A stretch of DNA of 44,577 bases, from the NCBI GenBank assembly GCA_900544575.1, contig UQVO01000014.1, positions 1-44,577 of the forward strand, read 5' to 3'. Source of the stretch: an uncultured Eubacteriales bacterium (GTDB lineage: Bacteria > Bacillota > Clostridia > Christensenellales > CAG-917). The notes below the pieces were generated by a model that saw only the letters and a program-made list of their open reading frames with translations, was not told the origin of the DNA and searched no databases. This document shows, piece after piece, positions 14,804-23,174 of this stretch (the first letter of the stretch is position 1; every line of letters begins with the position of its first letter). Both the position numbers and the translations under genes were made by a program.

Positions 14804-16588
14804 TTACGCCTCCCTTGCAATCTTCCACTCCACGGAAGTGAGATACTCGCGCCACATCTTCGCATACTCCCCTCCGCGTCCGACAAGGTCGGAATGTCTG
14901 CCGTGCTCGGCAATCCGTCCTTTTTTCAGCACGAAAATCTCGTCGGCGTCCACAACGGTGGACAATCTGTGGGCAATCATCACCACCGTTTTGCCGCGCG
15001 TGAGCCGTTCGAACGCCAACTGCACCTTGTGTTCGTTTTCGGGGTCGGCAAATGCCGTCGCTTCGTCCAGAACTATGACGGGCGCGTCTTTGAGTATCGC
15101 GCGGGCGATTGCAATCCTCTGCTGCTCTCCTCCCGAAAGATATGTGCCCTTGCTGCCTATGACCGTCCCGACACCTTCGGGAAGTTTTGCGATTATGTCT
15201 TCGCATTGCGCCGCTTTCAGCGCGCGCAAAACTTCTTCGTCGGACGCGTCGGGACGCGAAAGACGCACGTTTTCGGCAATAGTGGTTTTGAGCAGTCTGT
15301 TGTCCTGAAACACATATGCCACGCTGTCCGCCAGCGTTTTCTTGTCTATGTCCCTAACGTTTACGCCGCCGAAAAGTATCTCCCCCTGCGTCGCATCCCA
15401 GAAGCGTGCGATGAGTCCCGCAACCGTAGTCTTTCCTCCGCCGCTCTCGCCCACGAATGCCACGCGGCTGCCGCCGTCGATAATGAAAGATACGCCGTCC
15501 ACCGCGTCGGTTTCCGCGGAAGAATAGCGGAAATGCACGTCGCGGAATTCGATACCGTTACCGGACGGACGGCAAGGTTTTTCGGGTTCGGCAAGCGGCT
15601 GCATATCCAGCACGGAATTTATGCGGTTCATTGCGTCGTTCACCACCATCTTGTTTTCGCTCGAATACATTATTCTGTTGAGCATAACGGCAAGCAGCGG
15701 AGAAAAGATGATGTAGAACAGCAAATCCGAGAAAAACGCGGGGGCGACGGGGTCGCTTCCCACTATTATCAGCGCCGCGCCGAGCAAAAAGGCGAACGCA
15801 CTGTCAATGAACAGCGTAAAAAACATCATCGGCTGCCGCAGTTGTTTGGTGTAAGCCACGGTCCAGACGTTGTAGCGCTCTATCGAATTTTTGAGGCGTG
15901 CAAAAGAATAAACCGTCTGCCCGAATGTCTTGACGACGGGCACTCCCCTCACATATTCCACCGCTTCGTTGTTCATATCGGCAAGCGCGTTGTTGTACTG
16001 TCTCATCTTTTCGGCAAGCCCGCCGCCAATCATCCGCGTGTATAGTATCACAAACGCAACCACCGACGGCACAAGGCACGCAAGCCCCAGCCGCCAGTCG
16101 AATACGAACATCATCACCACCATTGCAAGCGGTGTGACGTAAGACCCTGTCATATCCGGAAGATTGTGCGCCAGATAAGTTTCCGTCGCGGCGCTCGACT
16201 CGTCGATTATCTTGCGTATTTTCCCGCTGCCCACCGCGTCGAACGCGCCCGCGGGCAGAGTCACGACGTGTTCCAGCGTCCGCTTCTTTATGTTGGACGC
16301 CACCCTGAACGCCGCGATATGCGAACACATCAGCCCGCACACATACACCAGCACCGAAAGGGCCGCAAACAGCACCGCCATCCATCCGTAACGTCCTATT
16401 TCCGTCGCCGCGGCGAAATCCGGCGCGACCGCCGTCACGTCGCGTATTATGAACCATATGTACACGAACGGCATAAGTGCGAGCACCGCGCTTATGCCCG
16501 AAAAAACGAGGGACGCGGCGGTGAGATACCTGAATTTGCCCGCGTAATCGTAAAGTCCGGGATGTTTCCCGACGTCTTTCCGTTTCAT
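14804..16588 (-). CDS. ABC exporter half-transporter, permease-ATPase (first subunit)
   Basis: A 594-aa permease-ATPase half. The membrane domain begins YLTAASLVFSGISAVLALMP and includes LPAGAFDAVGSGKIRKIIDE, the usual coupling-helix type segment; the ATPase domain has Walker A GESGGGKTT, VFQDNRL, LSGGEQQRIAIARA, VIVLDEAT and the His switch MIAHR. Both ATP sites in this half look complete, unlike heterodimers with a degenerate site. It starts at 16588 after CGGAGGTG. A TATAAT box 55 bases downstream of the AraC stop could drive it as a separate, AraC-activated unit. Confidence 0.9.
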   Translation of the reverse strand: MKRKDVGKHPGLYDYAGKFRYLTAASLVFSGISAVLALMPFVYIWFIIRDVTAVAPDFAAATEIGRYGWMAVLFAALSVLVYVCGLMCSHIAAFRVASNIKKRTLEHVVTLPAGAFDAVGSGKIRKIIDESSAATETYLAHNLPDMTGSYVTPLAMVVMMFVFDWRLGLACLVPSVVAFVILYTRMIGGGLAEKMRQYNNALADMNNEAVEYVRGVPVVKTFGQTVYSFARLKNSIERYNVWTVAYTKQLRQPMMFFTLFIDSAFAFLLGAALIIVGSDPVAPAFFSDLLFYIIFSPLLAVMLNRIMYSSENKMVVNDAMNRINSVLDMQPLAEPEKPCRPSGNGIEFRDVHFRYSSAETDAVDGVSFIIDGGSRVAFVGESGGGKTTVAGLIARFWDATQGEILFGGVNVRDIDKKTLADSVAYVFQDNRLLKTTIAENVRLSRPDASDEEVLRALKAAQCEDIIAKLPEGVGTVIGSKGTYLSGGEQQRIAIARAILKDAPVIVLDEATAFADPENEHKVQLAFERLTRGKTVVMIAHRLSTVVDADEIFVLKKGRIAEHGRHSDLVGRGGEYAKMWREYLTSVEWKIAREA

Positions 16589-16606
16589 AAAAACACCTCC
16601 GATTGC

Positions 16607-16643
16607 ATTATAGGAGGCGTTTTAAAATTTCGGAAACCGATTG
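16607..16643 (-). promoter_or_regulatory. Weak-35 promoter of the ABC exporter with candidate AraC sites
   Basis: On the minus strand a perfect TATAAT (16607-16612) lies ~24 bases before the exporter ATG, with no good -35. Two similar words, GACAATCGG and GCAATCGG, flank it. A strong -10 with a missing -35 is typical of activator-dependent promoters, which fits the adjacent AraC gene. Confidence 0.5.
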
Positions 16644-17633
16644 TCACACCCGCGAAGCCGTGTTTATACTCCAATCGGACAAAGTTTTGTTTTTGCGGTA
16701 TTCGCGCGGCGAAACTCCCGAAAATTCCTTGAATGCGGCGGAGAATTTCGCGGCGTTTCTGTACCCCGCTCCGCGCGCCACGTCCGCAATCTTGTCTTCC
16801 GTGCCCACAAGTCTGCACGCCGCCACCTGCATACGGCATTCGTGCAGATAACGGCATACAGGCATACCGAAAACAGACTTAAAGTGGCTTTTGAGCGAAG
16901 TTGCGCTCAACCCGAACATCTCAGAAAGTTTTCTGACGGTCAGACTGCGGTCAAGATTGCGCCACATATATTCCTCGACTGTGCGGATTAGTCCGACCGT
17001 TTCCGCGGGGACGGACACGGGCTTGACAGGACGGCGGAACTCTTCCTGCCGCGCAAGAAAAAGCAGAAGTTCCAGCGTTTTGAGCCTGAAATATCCGCGG
17101 CTGGCGGCAGGGTCCATACGGTAAAGTTCGCCGAGGATGTGGTCCGCCTCTTCCGTCGCCCGCACGAAATAAATGCCGCCGTTTTGCTTCGCCGTCATCG
17201 CAAGCGCGTTCACGTCTATGCCGAACGCGCCGAATGCCGCGGCGAGCTCGTCGTCGCGGACGTCTTCCATCATTATAGTCAGCCCGTGATAGTGCCTGAG
17301 GGGAAACGACGTGGCGGCAATGTCCGAGTATGCGATGTAATGCACGCATACGTCCCCGGGGCCGAGATATCCGTGGCTGCCGTCGCCCAGCGTACATTCG
17401 AAACGTCCCTCCCTGCAATGCTCTATCGTGAGCATAGGAAACGCGTCCGAATCCTCGCTGAAACGCGCCATATGTATGTCGTCGAACATAATGTAAAGGC
17501 TGTCGAAAAGGCGGTGCGCCGTCACCGTGCCTTTGCCCGTGGAGTTGGAAAGTCTGTAAACTGTCGCCTCGCCGCATTGCTCCGCGGTCACGTAGTCATC
17601 ATCGGAATATCTTCGCCTCTTGTAAATCTCCAT
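16644..17633 (-). CDS. AraC-family transcriptional regulator
   Basis: A 329-aa regulator. The last ~100 residues form the double helix-turn-helix: LTVRKLSEMFGLSATSLKSHF is the first HTH and KIADVARGAGYRNAAKFSAAF the second, followed by the family ending GVSPREYRK. The N-terminal ~220 residues include FPMLTIEHCREGRFECTLGDG, a probable ligand or dimer domain. It lies directly upstream of the ABC exporter pair on the same strand, so its likely target is the TATAAT promoter between them and possibly its own. Ligand unknown. Its own start codon has no Shine-Dalgarno at normal distance, and a -10 box sits seven bases upstream. Confidence 0.92.
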   Translation of the reverse strand: MEIYKRRRYSDDDYVTAEQCGEATVYRLSNSTGKGTVTAHRLFDSLYIMFDDIHMARFSEDSDAFPMLTIEHCREGRFECTLGDGSHGYLGPGDVCVHYIAYSDIAATSFPLRHYHGLTIMMEDVRDDELAAAFGAFGIDVNALAMTAKQNGGIYFVRATEEADHILGELYRMDPAASRGYFRLKTLELLLFLARQEEFRRPVKPVSVPAETVGLIRTVEEYMWRNLDRSLTVRKLSEMFGLSATSLKSHFKSVFGMPVCRYLHECRMQVAACRLVGTEDKIADVARGAGYRNAAKFSAAFKEFSGVSPREYRKNKTLSDWSINTASRV

Positions 17634-17639
17634 ACCACG

Positions 17640-17645
17640 ATTATA
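17640..17645 (-). promoter_or_regulatory. -10 box of the AraC gene
   Basis: TATAAT on the minus strand, six bases before the ATG, so transcription would start at or next to the start codon (leaderless). The -35 region is not recognisable. The gap 17646-17719 has no other element. Confidence 0.55.
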
Positions 17646-17719
17646 ACCTCTGCGCGCGGGGGCGCAAACGGGTTGCCGCGGCTAACTTGTCCGCGGCGCC
17701 GACACCTGCCGCGGGAAAA

Positions 17720-17749
17720 GTCAAAAAGAAAAGAGCGCAATGCGCTCTT
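17720..17749 (-). terminator. Rho-independent terminator after the coiled-coil gene
   Basis: On the minus strand AAGAGCGC-ATT-GCGCTCTT (17731-17749) is followed by TTCTTTTTG. The stem is perfect. It ends the long alr-to-coiled-coil transcription unit. Confidence 0.85.
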
Positions 17750-17782
17750 GTCTGTCTTTGTCATCGGTCAAGTGCCGTGCGT

Positions 17783-18232
17783 TCACTCTTCAATCAGTTT
17801 GCGTTTGCGGTCGGCAATCGTGTTCAGCCCCTCTTTTATCGTCTTTTCCGCGCTGTCGAGAATGTTGAACGCCAGCGAACGCGCCTGATAGTCCATCTTG
17901 CGGTAGTTTTCTTCCGCTTCCGCACGCATAGCCTCCGCCGCTTCCGACGCCTTGCGCAGCACTTCCGTCTCCGACATCAGGGCGCGTGCGTTTTCCTCGG
18001 CGGCATCCATTGTCTTGTTTGCGTACGCTTCCGCCTTTGCGAGGATGTCGTCGCGTTCCTTTTTAATCTGCTCCGCCTCTTTGAGCACAATGGGATAGCT
18101 CGCGCGGAAACGGGTGACGAGGTCGAGCATAACCTGACGGTTGAGCACGATGTCCGTAGTGCTGAAAGTCGCGCGTTTGGCTTTCAGTATCTCGCTTTCG
18201 ATTTCGTTGATGAGCATATCGATGGTTTCCAT
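17783..18232 (-). CDS. Coiled-coil protein downstream of coaD
   Basis: A 149-aa hydrophilic protein, predicted to be almost wholly alpha-helical and coiled coil (e.g. EAEQIKKERDDILAKAEAYANKT, with an Ala/Glu/Lys heptad pattern). It resembles the proteins often called 'ATPase' or V-type subunit E-like that sit beside coaD in clostridia. There are no nucleotide-binding motifs and no membrane segment. It lies 13 bases after the rsmD-coaD gene in the same transcription unit. A DivIVA-like or peripheral scaffold role is possible, but the sequence does not show it. Confidence 0.75.
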   Translation of the reverse strand: METIDMLINEIESEILKAKRATFSTTDIVLNRQVMLDLVTRFRASYPIVLKEAEQIKKERDDILAKAEAYANKTMDAAEENARALMSETEVLRKASEAAEAMRAEAEENYRKMDYQARSLAFNILDSAEKTIKEGLNTIADRKRKLIEE

Positions 18233-18245
18233 AATTCCGCTGCGT

Positions 18246-19253
18246 TTACACGCTCCCCTTTTTGTGTTTCATAATCTCTTCCGCCACGATTATAGCACGT
18301 TCGGGCAGGGAATGGAAGTCCCCCTTTTTCAGCTCCTCCCGCGCAAGGGTGGAAGACAGTCCGCTGTATACTCCGGGCGTGACGAATACGGTGTCGTAGC
18401 CGTGTCCGCGGTTGAACTCCGCCATTGCGTTTTCGTACGCTTCGTCGCTCTCGCCGCGCAGTCCCCTGACCAGCGCGCTCGCCCCCGTCTGCCGCGCGAC
18501 GTCAACCGCATAATCTTCCGAAAACAATGTTCTTACGTTCTTTTTACCGCTTAAAGCCGCGTTTATGATGTCAAGCCTTTCTTCGGGCGTGAACATACAT
18601 TCCTTTTCGGGGTTGACCAACACGGCGACGACTACCTCGTCAAAGAGCCTCAAAGCCTCGTCGACGACCGCCTCGTGTCCTTTGGTGAACGGGTCGAAAG
18701 TGCCCGTCACAAGCCCGATTTTTTTGAGGCGTATAAACTCTGCGGTCACCGACCCCATCACCTTCGTCCGCACCGCTATGTCGCCGCGGGAGGGAGTGTA
18801 AGGAAGCTCCGCGGAGTGCTCGTAAACGATTACCCCGCTCGGTTCCAGCCTGCCGCAGTCGAGAATGCCGTCCACGGCGAGCTCGCCCAGTCCGCTCTTG
18901 TAAGGCGGGTCGACAAACACTATGTCGAACTTGCTCTCCCCCGAACGCAGCACGCCCATAAAATCCGACGTCACCACGCGGAACCTGCCCTCTATTCCTT
19001 TGAGATTGCTTTTCGTGAGCGCCGCGCTCGCTGGATTTTTATCCACGAAGACGACTTCCGCCGCTCCGCGGGAAAGACACTCTATTCCAAGCGCGCCGCT
19101 GCCGCAGAAAAGGTCGAGCACGCGCGCTCCGGGGACTTCCCATTGCAGGATGTTGAACACGGTTTCCTTTATCCTGTCCGTGGTGGGACGCACGCTGTCG
19201 TCGCTCGGCGAAATGAGCTTTCTGCCTCTGTATTTTCCGCTTATTATTCTCAC
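18246..19253 (-). CDS. rsmD-coaD: Fusion of 16S rRNA methyltransferase RsmD with phosphopantetheine adenylyltransferase CoaD
   Basis: A single 335-aa frame. Residues 1-~176 are RsmD (16S rRNA guanine-966 N2-methyltransferase): IISGKYRGRKL, RPTTDRIKE, SAM-binding LDLFCGSGALG and the catalytic FVDPPY (~113-118). Residues ~177-335 are CoaD (4'-phosphopantetheine + ATP to dephospho-CoA): KIGLVTGTFDPFTKGHE, VLVNPEKECMFTPEERL and VRGLRGESDEAYE. Each part is near its usual length and there is almost no linker (RLKKIGLV). Elsewhere these are two adjacent genes. No Met lies at the CoaD junction, only AAA ATC. The GTG start at 19253 overlaps the upstream gene by four bases. A seven-A run sits at the join; an assembly indel there is the main alternative. 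Confidence 0.85.
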   Translation of the reverse strand: MRIISGKYRGRKLISPSDDSVRPTTDRIKETVFNILQWEVPGARVLDLFCGSGALGIECLSRGAAEVVFVDKNPASAALTKSNLKGIEGRFRVVTSDFMGVLRSGESKFDIVFVDPPYKSGLGELAVDGILDCGRLEPSGVIVYEHSAELPYTPSRGDIAVRTKVMGSVTAEFIRLKKIGLVTGTFDPFTKGHEAVVDEALRLFDEVVVAVLVNPEKECMFTPEERLDIINAALSGKKNVRTLFSEDYAVDVARQTGASALVRGLRGESDEAYENAMAEFNRGHGYDTVFVTPGVYSGLSSTLAREELKKGDFHSLPERAIIVAEEIMKHKKGSV

Positions 19254-19831
19254 TCTTCGCCTCCGAATTCGTTTCTGACGGCCACGTTTTCCGACGTGAC
19301 GATTTCCTTTTCCGTCACGATGACGTCCAGCGGGATGTCGTGCGGCTCGGTGACGAGCCCGTGCACCCTGCGGCAGGAAAAGGCGATGCCCACCTTTACG
19401 CAATCGGGAAACCGCGCCAGAAATCTGTCGTAATAACCCTTCCCGTGCCCCACGCGTTTCAATCCGTCAAACGCCACAACGGGGACGACCGCCAGGTCGC
19501 ACCTGTCGGCAATCCTGCCTCCGCGCGGTTCGAGTATTCCCCATTTGTTCTTTCCGAAATCGGTGTAGGGAGTTATGCGCACGGCGTCCATATCGTCGCC
19601 TCGTACGCGCGGGACGGAAACCTCCCTCTCCATTGCAAGAAAAAGTCCGATGACGGCTTCCGTATCCGGTTCGCCCGCCGCGGACATAAACACGAAAGGT
19701 TTGCGGCAGTTTCTGAAAACGTCGAGCGAAGTCAGAGCGTCCGTTATCGCGTCAGACGCCCATTCCCTTTCCGCGTCGCTCATCCGAGCCGCCGCGGCAT
19801 TCGCTTGCTGCCGTGCTTCCTTTTTCGTCAA
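19250..19831 (-). CDS. 5-formyltetrahydrofolate cyclo-ligase
   Basis: Converts 5-formyl-THF with ATP to 5,10-methenyl-THF, in the cytoplasm; 193 aa, normal length. Seen: an N-terminal TKKEARQ, the ATP-site region VPRVRGDDM, WGILEPRGG, and the family signature GHGKGYYDRFL. The start is TTG at 19831, preceded by GGAGAGGAAG and aligning with the family N-terminus; this makes it overlap the end of alr by 80 bases. It is linked to rsmD by a four-base overlap (GTGA). Confidence 0.9.
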   Translation of the reverse strand: MTKKEARQQANAAAARMSDAEREWASDAITDALTSLDVFRNCRKPFVFMSAAGEPDTEAVIGLFLAMEREVSVPRVRGDDMDAVRITPYTDFGKNKWGILEPRGGRIADRCDLAVVPVVAFDGLKRVGHGKGYYDRFLARFPDCVKVGIAFSCRRVHGLVTEPHDIPLDVIVTEKEIVTSENVAVRNEFGGEE

Positions 19832-20819
19832 CGTACTTCCTCTCCACCCTGCCGTGCCAGCAGGTCATCACTTCGTAATCGCTCGTTCCGCGTGCGGCGG
19901 CGACATAAGACGCACTCAGAGCACCGCCCAGCAAAACGGCTTCGTCGCCCGTACGCGCCTCCGTCCCGCCCGCGTCGACGGCGAACATATCCATACACAC
20001 GCTTCCGACGACGGGACAAATCTTTCCGTTTATCACCACGGGCGAGGGACTCTCCCTGTACACGCCGTCGAAATATCCGCCGAACACAACGGCGAGCGAC
20101 ATGTCCCGCACCAGCCTGAAATGTCCGTAACCGACGCATTCTCCCGCTTTCGCTTCCCGCACGGCAATGACGCGGCTTGTGACCGACATAGCTCCGTCGT
20201 ATGCCGCGTGGCCTATGCGCACCATATCGTACGCCGCGCCCGCCATACCCAAAGACGACGAGGACGCGATGTGCGCGGTGACATCGGGAAAACGCGCCTT
20301 GAAAACCTTTGCCGCCTTGCCGAACTCGGCAAGCTGTCCCGCGTCCGGCTCACGGAAATGGGAGTAAACTCCCTCGGGGCTTATTCCGCGTTCGTGCAGG
20401 AACTCCGCAACCGCACCCGCATCCGATGACGGAAAACCCAGACGGTGCATTCCCGTGTCGAATTTCAGGTGAAACGCGGGGCGCGCCTCCCGCGGCATAT
20501 CCGCGACCGCGCGCAGGGTTTCGGAGTCCGCCACCGCAACGGTGAGCCCGTACCGCGCCGCGGCGGCAAGTTCGCAGGGACGGCACACCGCGACCAAAAC
20601 GGGCGTTGAAATGCCGTTTTTGCGCAGTTCAACCCCCTCTTCCGGCGTGGCGACGCCGAAACGGTCGGCAGTCCCTTCCAAAGCGCGCGCGACTGCGGTC
20701 ATCCCGTGTCCGTATGCGTCCGCCTTGACCATAACGAGCACGCGCACGCGTGTTTTACGGCGCACCGCCTCCACGTTGCGGCGGATGACGCCGAGGTCGA
20801 CTTCCGAAAGCAGGTTCAC
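19752..20819 (-). CDS. alr: Alanine racemase
   Basis: PLP enzyme interconverting L- and D-alanine for peptidoglycan; 355 aa. Seen: the PLP-lysine motif VMVKADAYGHG near the N-terminus, the middle KFDTGMHRLGF segment, the catalytic Tyr region ECVGYGHF, and GSVCMDM. The start is GTG at 20819 after GGAGGGG. The protein continues ~25 hydrophilic residues past the usual end near VERKYVD, reading through the start of the next gene. It lies in the unit between the ACT gene and the cyclo-ligase gene. Confidence 0.94.
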   Translation of the reverse strand: MNLLSEVDLGVIRRNVEAVRRKTRVRVLVMVKADAYGHGMTAVARALEGTADRFGVATPEEGVELRKNGISTPVLVAVCRPCELAAAARYGLTVAVADSETLRAVADMPREARPAFHLKFDTGMHRLGFPSSDAGAVAEFLHERGISPEGVYSHFREPDAGQLAEFGKAAKVFKARFPDVTAHIASSSSLGMAGAAYDMVRIGHAAYDGAMSVTSRVIAVREAKAGECVGYGHFRLVRDMSLAVVFGGYFDGVYRESPSPVVINGKICPVVGSVCMDMFAVDAGGTEARTGDEAVLLGGALSASYVAAARGTSDYEVMTCWHGRVERKYVDEKGSTAASECRGGSDERRGKGMGV

Positions 20820-20872
20820 TTTCCCCTCCGATACCCAACATTCTATGCGGGTGCGGAAGGGAAATTGCCCTT

Positions 20873-21256
20873 TTATCCGAGCAGTTTCTGCGCGCGCTCC
20901 GCGTCGTCCGTCTTGAACAGAATGAGCGCTTTGCCGCCCGCGCGGGAATAGGAATAGACATATTCCAGATTGACCCCCTCGCGGCTGAGCAGACCGAGCG
21001 TCGCGGTCAGCGAACCGGGTTTGTCGGGCACTTCGATGCCGACGAGGTCTCCCCTTGCGGTGGTGAACCCCGCGGCGGAAAGCGCTTCCACCGCCTTGTC
21101 GTTATTGTCCGTGATGAGGCGGACAATGCCGAAATCTCTGGTGTCGGCGATGTTCAGGCTCTCCACGTTGACGTTTGCTTCGGACAGCGCTTGCAGCAGC
21201 GCGTGCAGTCTGCCCTTTCTGTTTTCCAAAAATACTGCGACCTGATTTACGAGCAT
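20873..21256 (-). CDS. Tandem ACT-domain protein
   Basis: A 127-aa protein of two ACT domains: VNQVAVFLENRKGRLHALLQAL at the N-terminus and IEVPDKPGSLTATLGLLSREGVNLEYVYSY in the second half, the latter with the ligand-binding DKPGSL loop. ACT domains bind amino acids. It lies 17 bases after paaK, as in other operons where such proteins accompany phenylacetate-CoA ligase, suggesting sensing of an amino acid or aryl compound in this pathway (inference). No DNA-binding domain, so it is not a regulator of transcription by itself. Ribosome site AAGGAGGAAA before the ATG at 21256. Confidence 0.9.
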   Translation of the reverse strand: MLVNQVAVFLENRKGRLHALLQALSEANVNVESLNIADTRDFGIVRLITDNNDKAVEALSAAGFTTARGDLVGIEVPDKPGSLTATLGLLSREGVNLEYVYSYSRAGGKALILFKTDDAERAQKLLG

Positions 21257-21273
21257 AATTTCCTCCTTGTCCG

Positions 21274-22578
21274 TCAAATCTTACGCTTGTCGATGATGCG
21301 CACCGTCTTGCCCGTGGAAAGAGGCAGACTGTCGGGCGACACGAGCGTTATCTTCGCGCCGACGCCGAGATTGCCCATCATATCGTGTTCTATCCTGCGG
21401 CGCACTTCTTCCACGGACTTGACCTCGTCCGTAAAGACGTGAGGCGCCATCTCCACCTGAATTTCCATCGTGTCGAGGTTGTTCACGCGGTCGACGACAA
21501 TCTGATAATGCGAGCCTACGATTTCCTTTATCTGCATAAGGACGGACTCAATCTGGGACGGGAACACGTTCACGCCGCGGATTATCAGCATATCGTCCGT
21601 TCTGCCGCTGACGCGCTTCATACGCGCGAGCGTCCTGCCGCATTCGCATTTGTCGTGCCACAGCGCGCTGATGTCGCGCGTGCGGTAGCGGATGAGCGGC
21701 ATACCCTGTTTGTTGAGCGTGGTGAACACGAGCTCGCCCGTCGTGCCGTCGGGCACCTGTTTCAGCGTCGCGGGGTCGACTATTTCGGGATAGAAGTAGT
21801 CCTCCATAACGTGCAGACCGCACGCGTGAGGACAGCTCATCGCGACGCCGGGTCCGCTGATTTCGCTGAGACCGTAAATGTCGTAGGCGGTGATGTTCAG
21901 TTTGCGCTCGATTTCCTTTTTCATATCCTCGGACCAAGGCTCTGCGCCGAATATGCCGACGCGCAGCTTGAATTCGTTGATGTCAAGCCCCGCCTTTTCA
22001 ATCTCCTCACCTATGACCATAGCGTAAGAGGGCGTGCAGGCGAGCGCGGTGGCGCCGAAGTCTTTGAGCAGCGTTATCTGCCGCATTGTGTTGCCCGCCG
22101 ATGCGGGGACGGTCATCGAGCCGAGTTTTTCGGAGCCGTAATGCAAGCCGAGCCCGCCCGTAAACAGACCGTAGCCGTAGGAAACGTGCACAATGTCGTT
22201 TTTGTCGCACCCTGCCATAACCAGAGCGCGCGCCGCACACTCCGCCCAGTCGTCAATGTCGCGGTTGGTGAGTCCGACGACGGTCAGTTTGCCCGTCGTG
22301 CCGCTGGACGCGTGCACCCTCGAAATCTCGCTCTTAGGCAGCGCAAAGCACCCGAAAGGATAATTCGCGCGCAGGTCCGCCTTGGTGGTGAAAGGCAGTT
22401 TCTCTATGTCTTCCAGACCTTTGATGTCCTCGGGTTTCAGCCCTATCGCGTCCATCTTCGCGCGGTAATAGGGCGCGCCTTCGTACATACGTCTGACGAC
22501 GTCCACCAGCCGTGCGGACTGCAATGCGGTCATTTCGTCACGGGACATAGTCTCCATCTTCTCGTTGAAATATCTCAT
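21274..22578 (-). CDS. paaK: Phenylacetate-CoA ligase
   Basis: ATP-dependent ligase forming aryl-acetyl-CoA (phenylacetyl-, indoleacetyl- or hydroxyphenylacetyl-CoA) with AMP; 434 aa, cytoplasmic. Adenylate-forming superfamily: SSGTTGKLTVVG is the P-loop, YGLSEISGPGV the A5-like region, and KRVSGRTDDMLIIRGVNVFP the hinge and lysine-bearing C-terminal part. It lies 26 bases after iorB, consistent with removing or recycling the free acids made from arylpyruvates. Substrate choice among aryl acids is not readable. Start at MRYFNEKMET (22578) after AGGAGGAAAC, shortening the open frame by 15 residues. Confidence 0.92.
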   Translation of the reverse strand: MRYFNEKMETMSRDEMTALQSARLVDVVRRMYEGAPYYRAKMDAIGLKPEDIKGLEDIEKLPFTTKADLRANYPFGCFALPKSEISRVHASSGTTGKLTVVGLTNRDIDDWAECAARALVMAGCDKNDIVHVSYGYGLFTGGLGLHYGSEKLGSMTVPASAGNTMRQITLLKDFGATALACTPSYAMVIGEEIEKAGLDINEFKLRVGIFGAEPWSEDMKKEIERKLNITAYDIYGLSEISGPGVAMSCPHACGLHVMEDYFYPEIVDPATLKQVPDGTTGELVFTTLNKQGMPLIRYRTRDISALWHDKCECGRTLARMKRVSGRTDDMLIIRGVNVFPSQIESVLMQIKEIVGSHYQIVVDRVNNLDTMEIQVEMAPHVFTDEVKSVEEVRRRIEHDMMGNLGVGAKITLVSPDSLPLSTGKTVRIIDKRKI

Positions 22579-22604
22579 CTGTTTCCTCCTGATAAGGCTG
22601 CCCG

Positions 22605-23174
22605 TCAGGCATTGTATCCGCACTCCAATGCGCGGCGGTTGATTTCGTAAAGTTTGGGTTTGACGGCGGATTTGAGCGCGGCGTCCATTTTCGCGAACGG
22701 CACGCCGAGATGCGCGGCAAGAGCGCCGAGCATAACCACGTTGACGGAGCGCAGCTCCCCTATCTCTTCCGCGACGGCGAGCGCGTCCACGGCGATGACT
22801 TTGCCCGCACGGGCTTTCAGTTTGTCAAGAATGTCGTCGGGATACTTGCGCGCGCCCGTGATTACGGGCATAGGCAGTATGCGCTGGGTGTTGACAACCA
22901 CCGTGCCGCCCGGTTTCAGGAAATCTATGTACCTGAGCGCTTCCAGCTCCTCGAACGCAAGCACCACGTCCGCGTCGCCGACGCCGACAATCGGGCTCAG
23001 CACCTCGGGCGCTATCTTGACGTGCGTCACGACGCTTCCGCCGCGCTGGGACATCCCGTGCACTTCGGAAAGTTTGCAGTCGCTTCCCTCTATCTCGGCA
23101 AGTGCGCCCAGCACTCTGGACGCAAGCAGCGTTCCCTGTCCGCCGACACCGACTATGAGTATGTTCGCTTTCAT
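22605..23174 (-). CDS. iorB: Indolepyruvate ferredoxin oxidoreductase beta subunit
   Basis: A 189-aa gamma-type domain (2-oxoacid:ferredoxin oxidoreductase, POR/KorC-like) with a GVGGQGTLLASRVL nucleotide-type loop and EVHGMSQRGGSVVTH, the motif shared by this subunit family. It works with IorA to oxidise arylpyruvates (indolepyruvate, phenylpyruvate) to aryl-acetyl-CoA + CO2, reducing ferredoxin. Its start overlaps the iorA stop by four bases. Confidence 0.94.
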   Translation of the reverse strand: MKANILIVGVGGQGTLLASRVLGALAEIEGSDCKLSEVHGMSQRGGSVVTHVKIAPEVLSPIVGVGDADVVLAFEELEALRYIDFLKPGGTVVVNTQRILPMPVITGARKYPDDILDKLKARAGKVIAVDALAVAEEIGELRSVNVVMLGALAAHLGVPFAKMDAALKSAVKPKLYEINRRALECGYNA

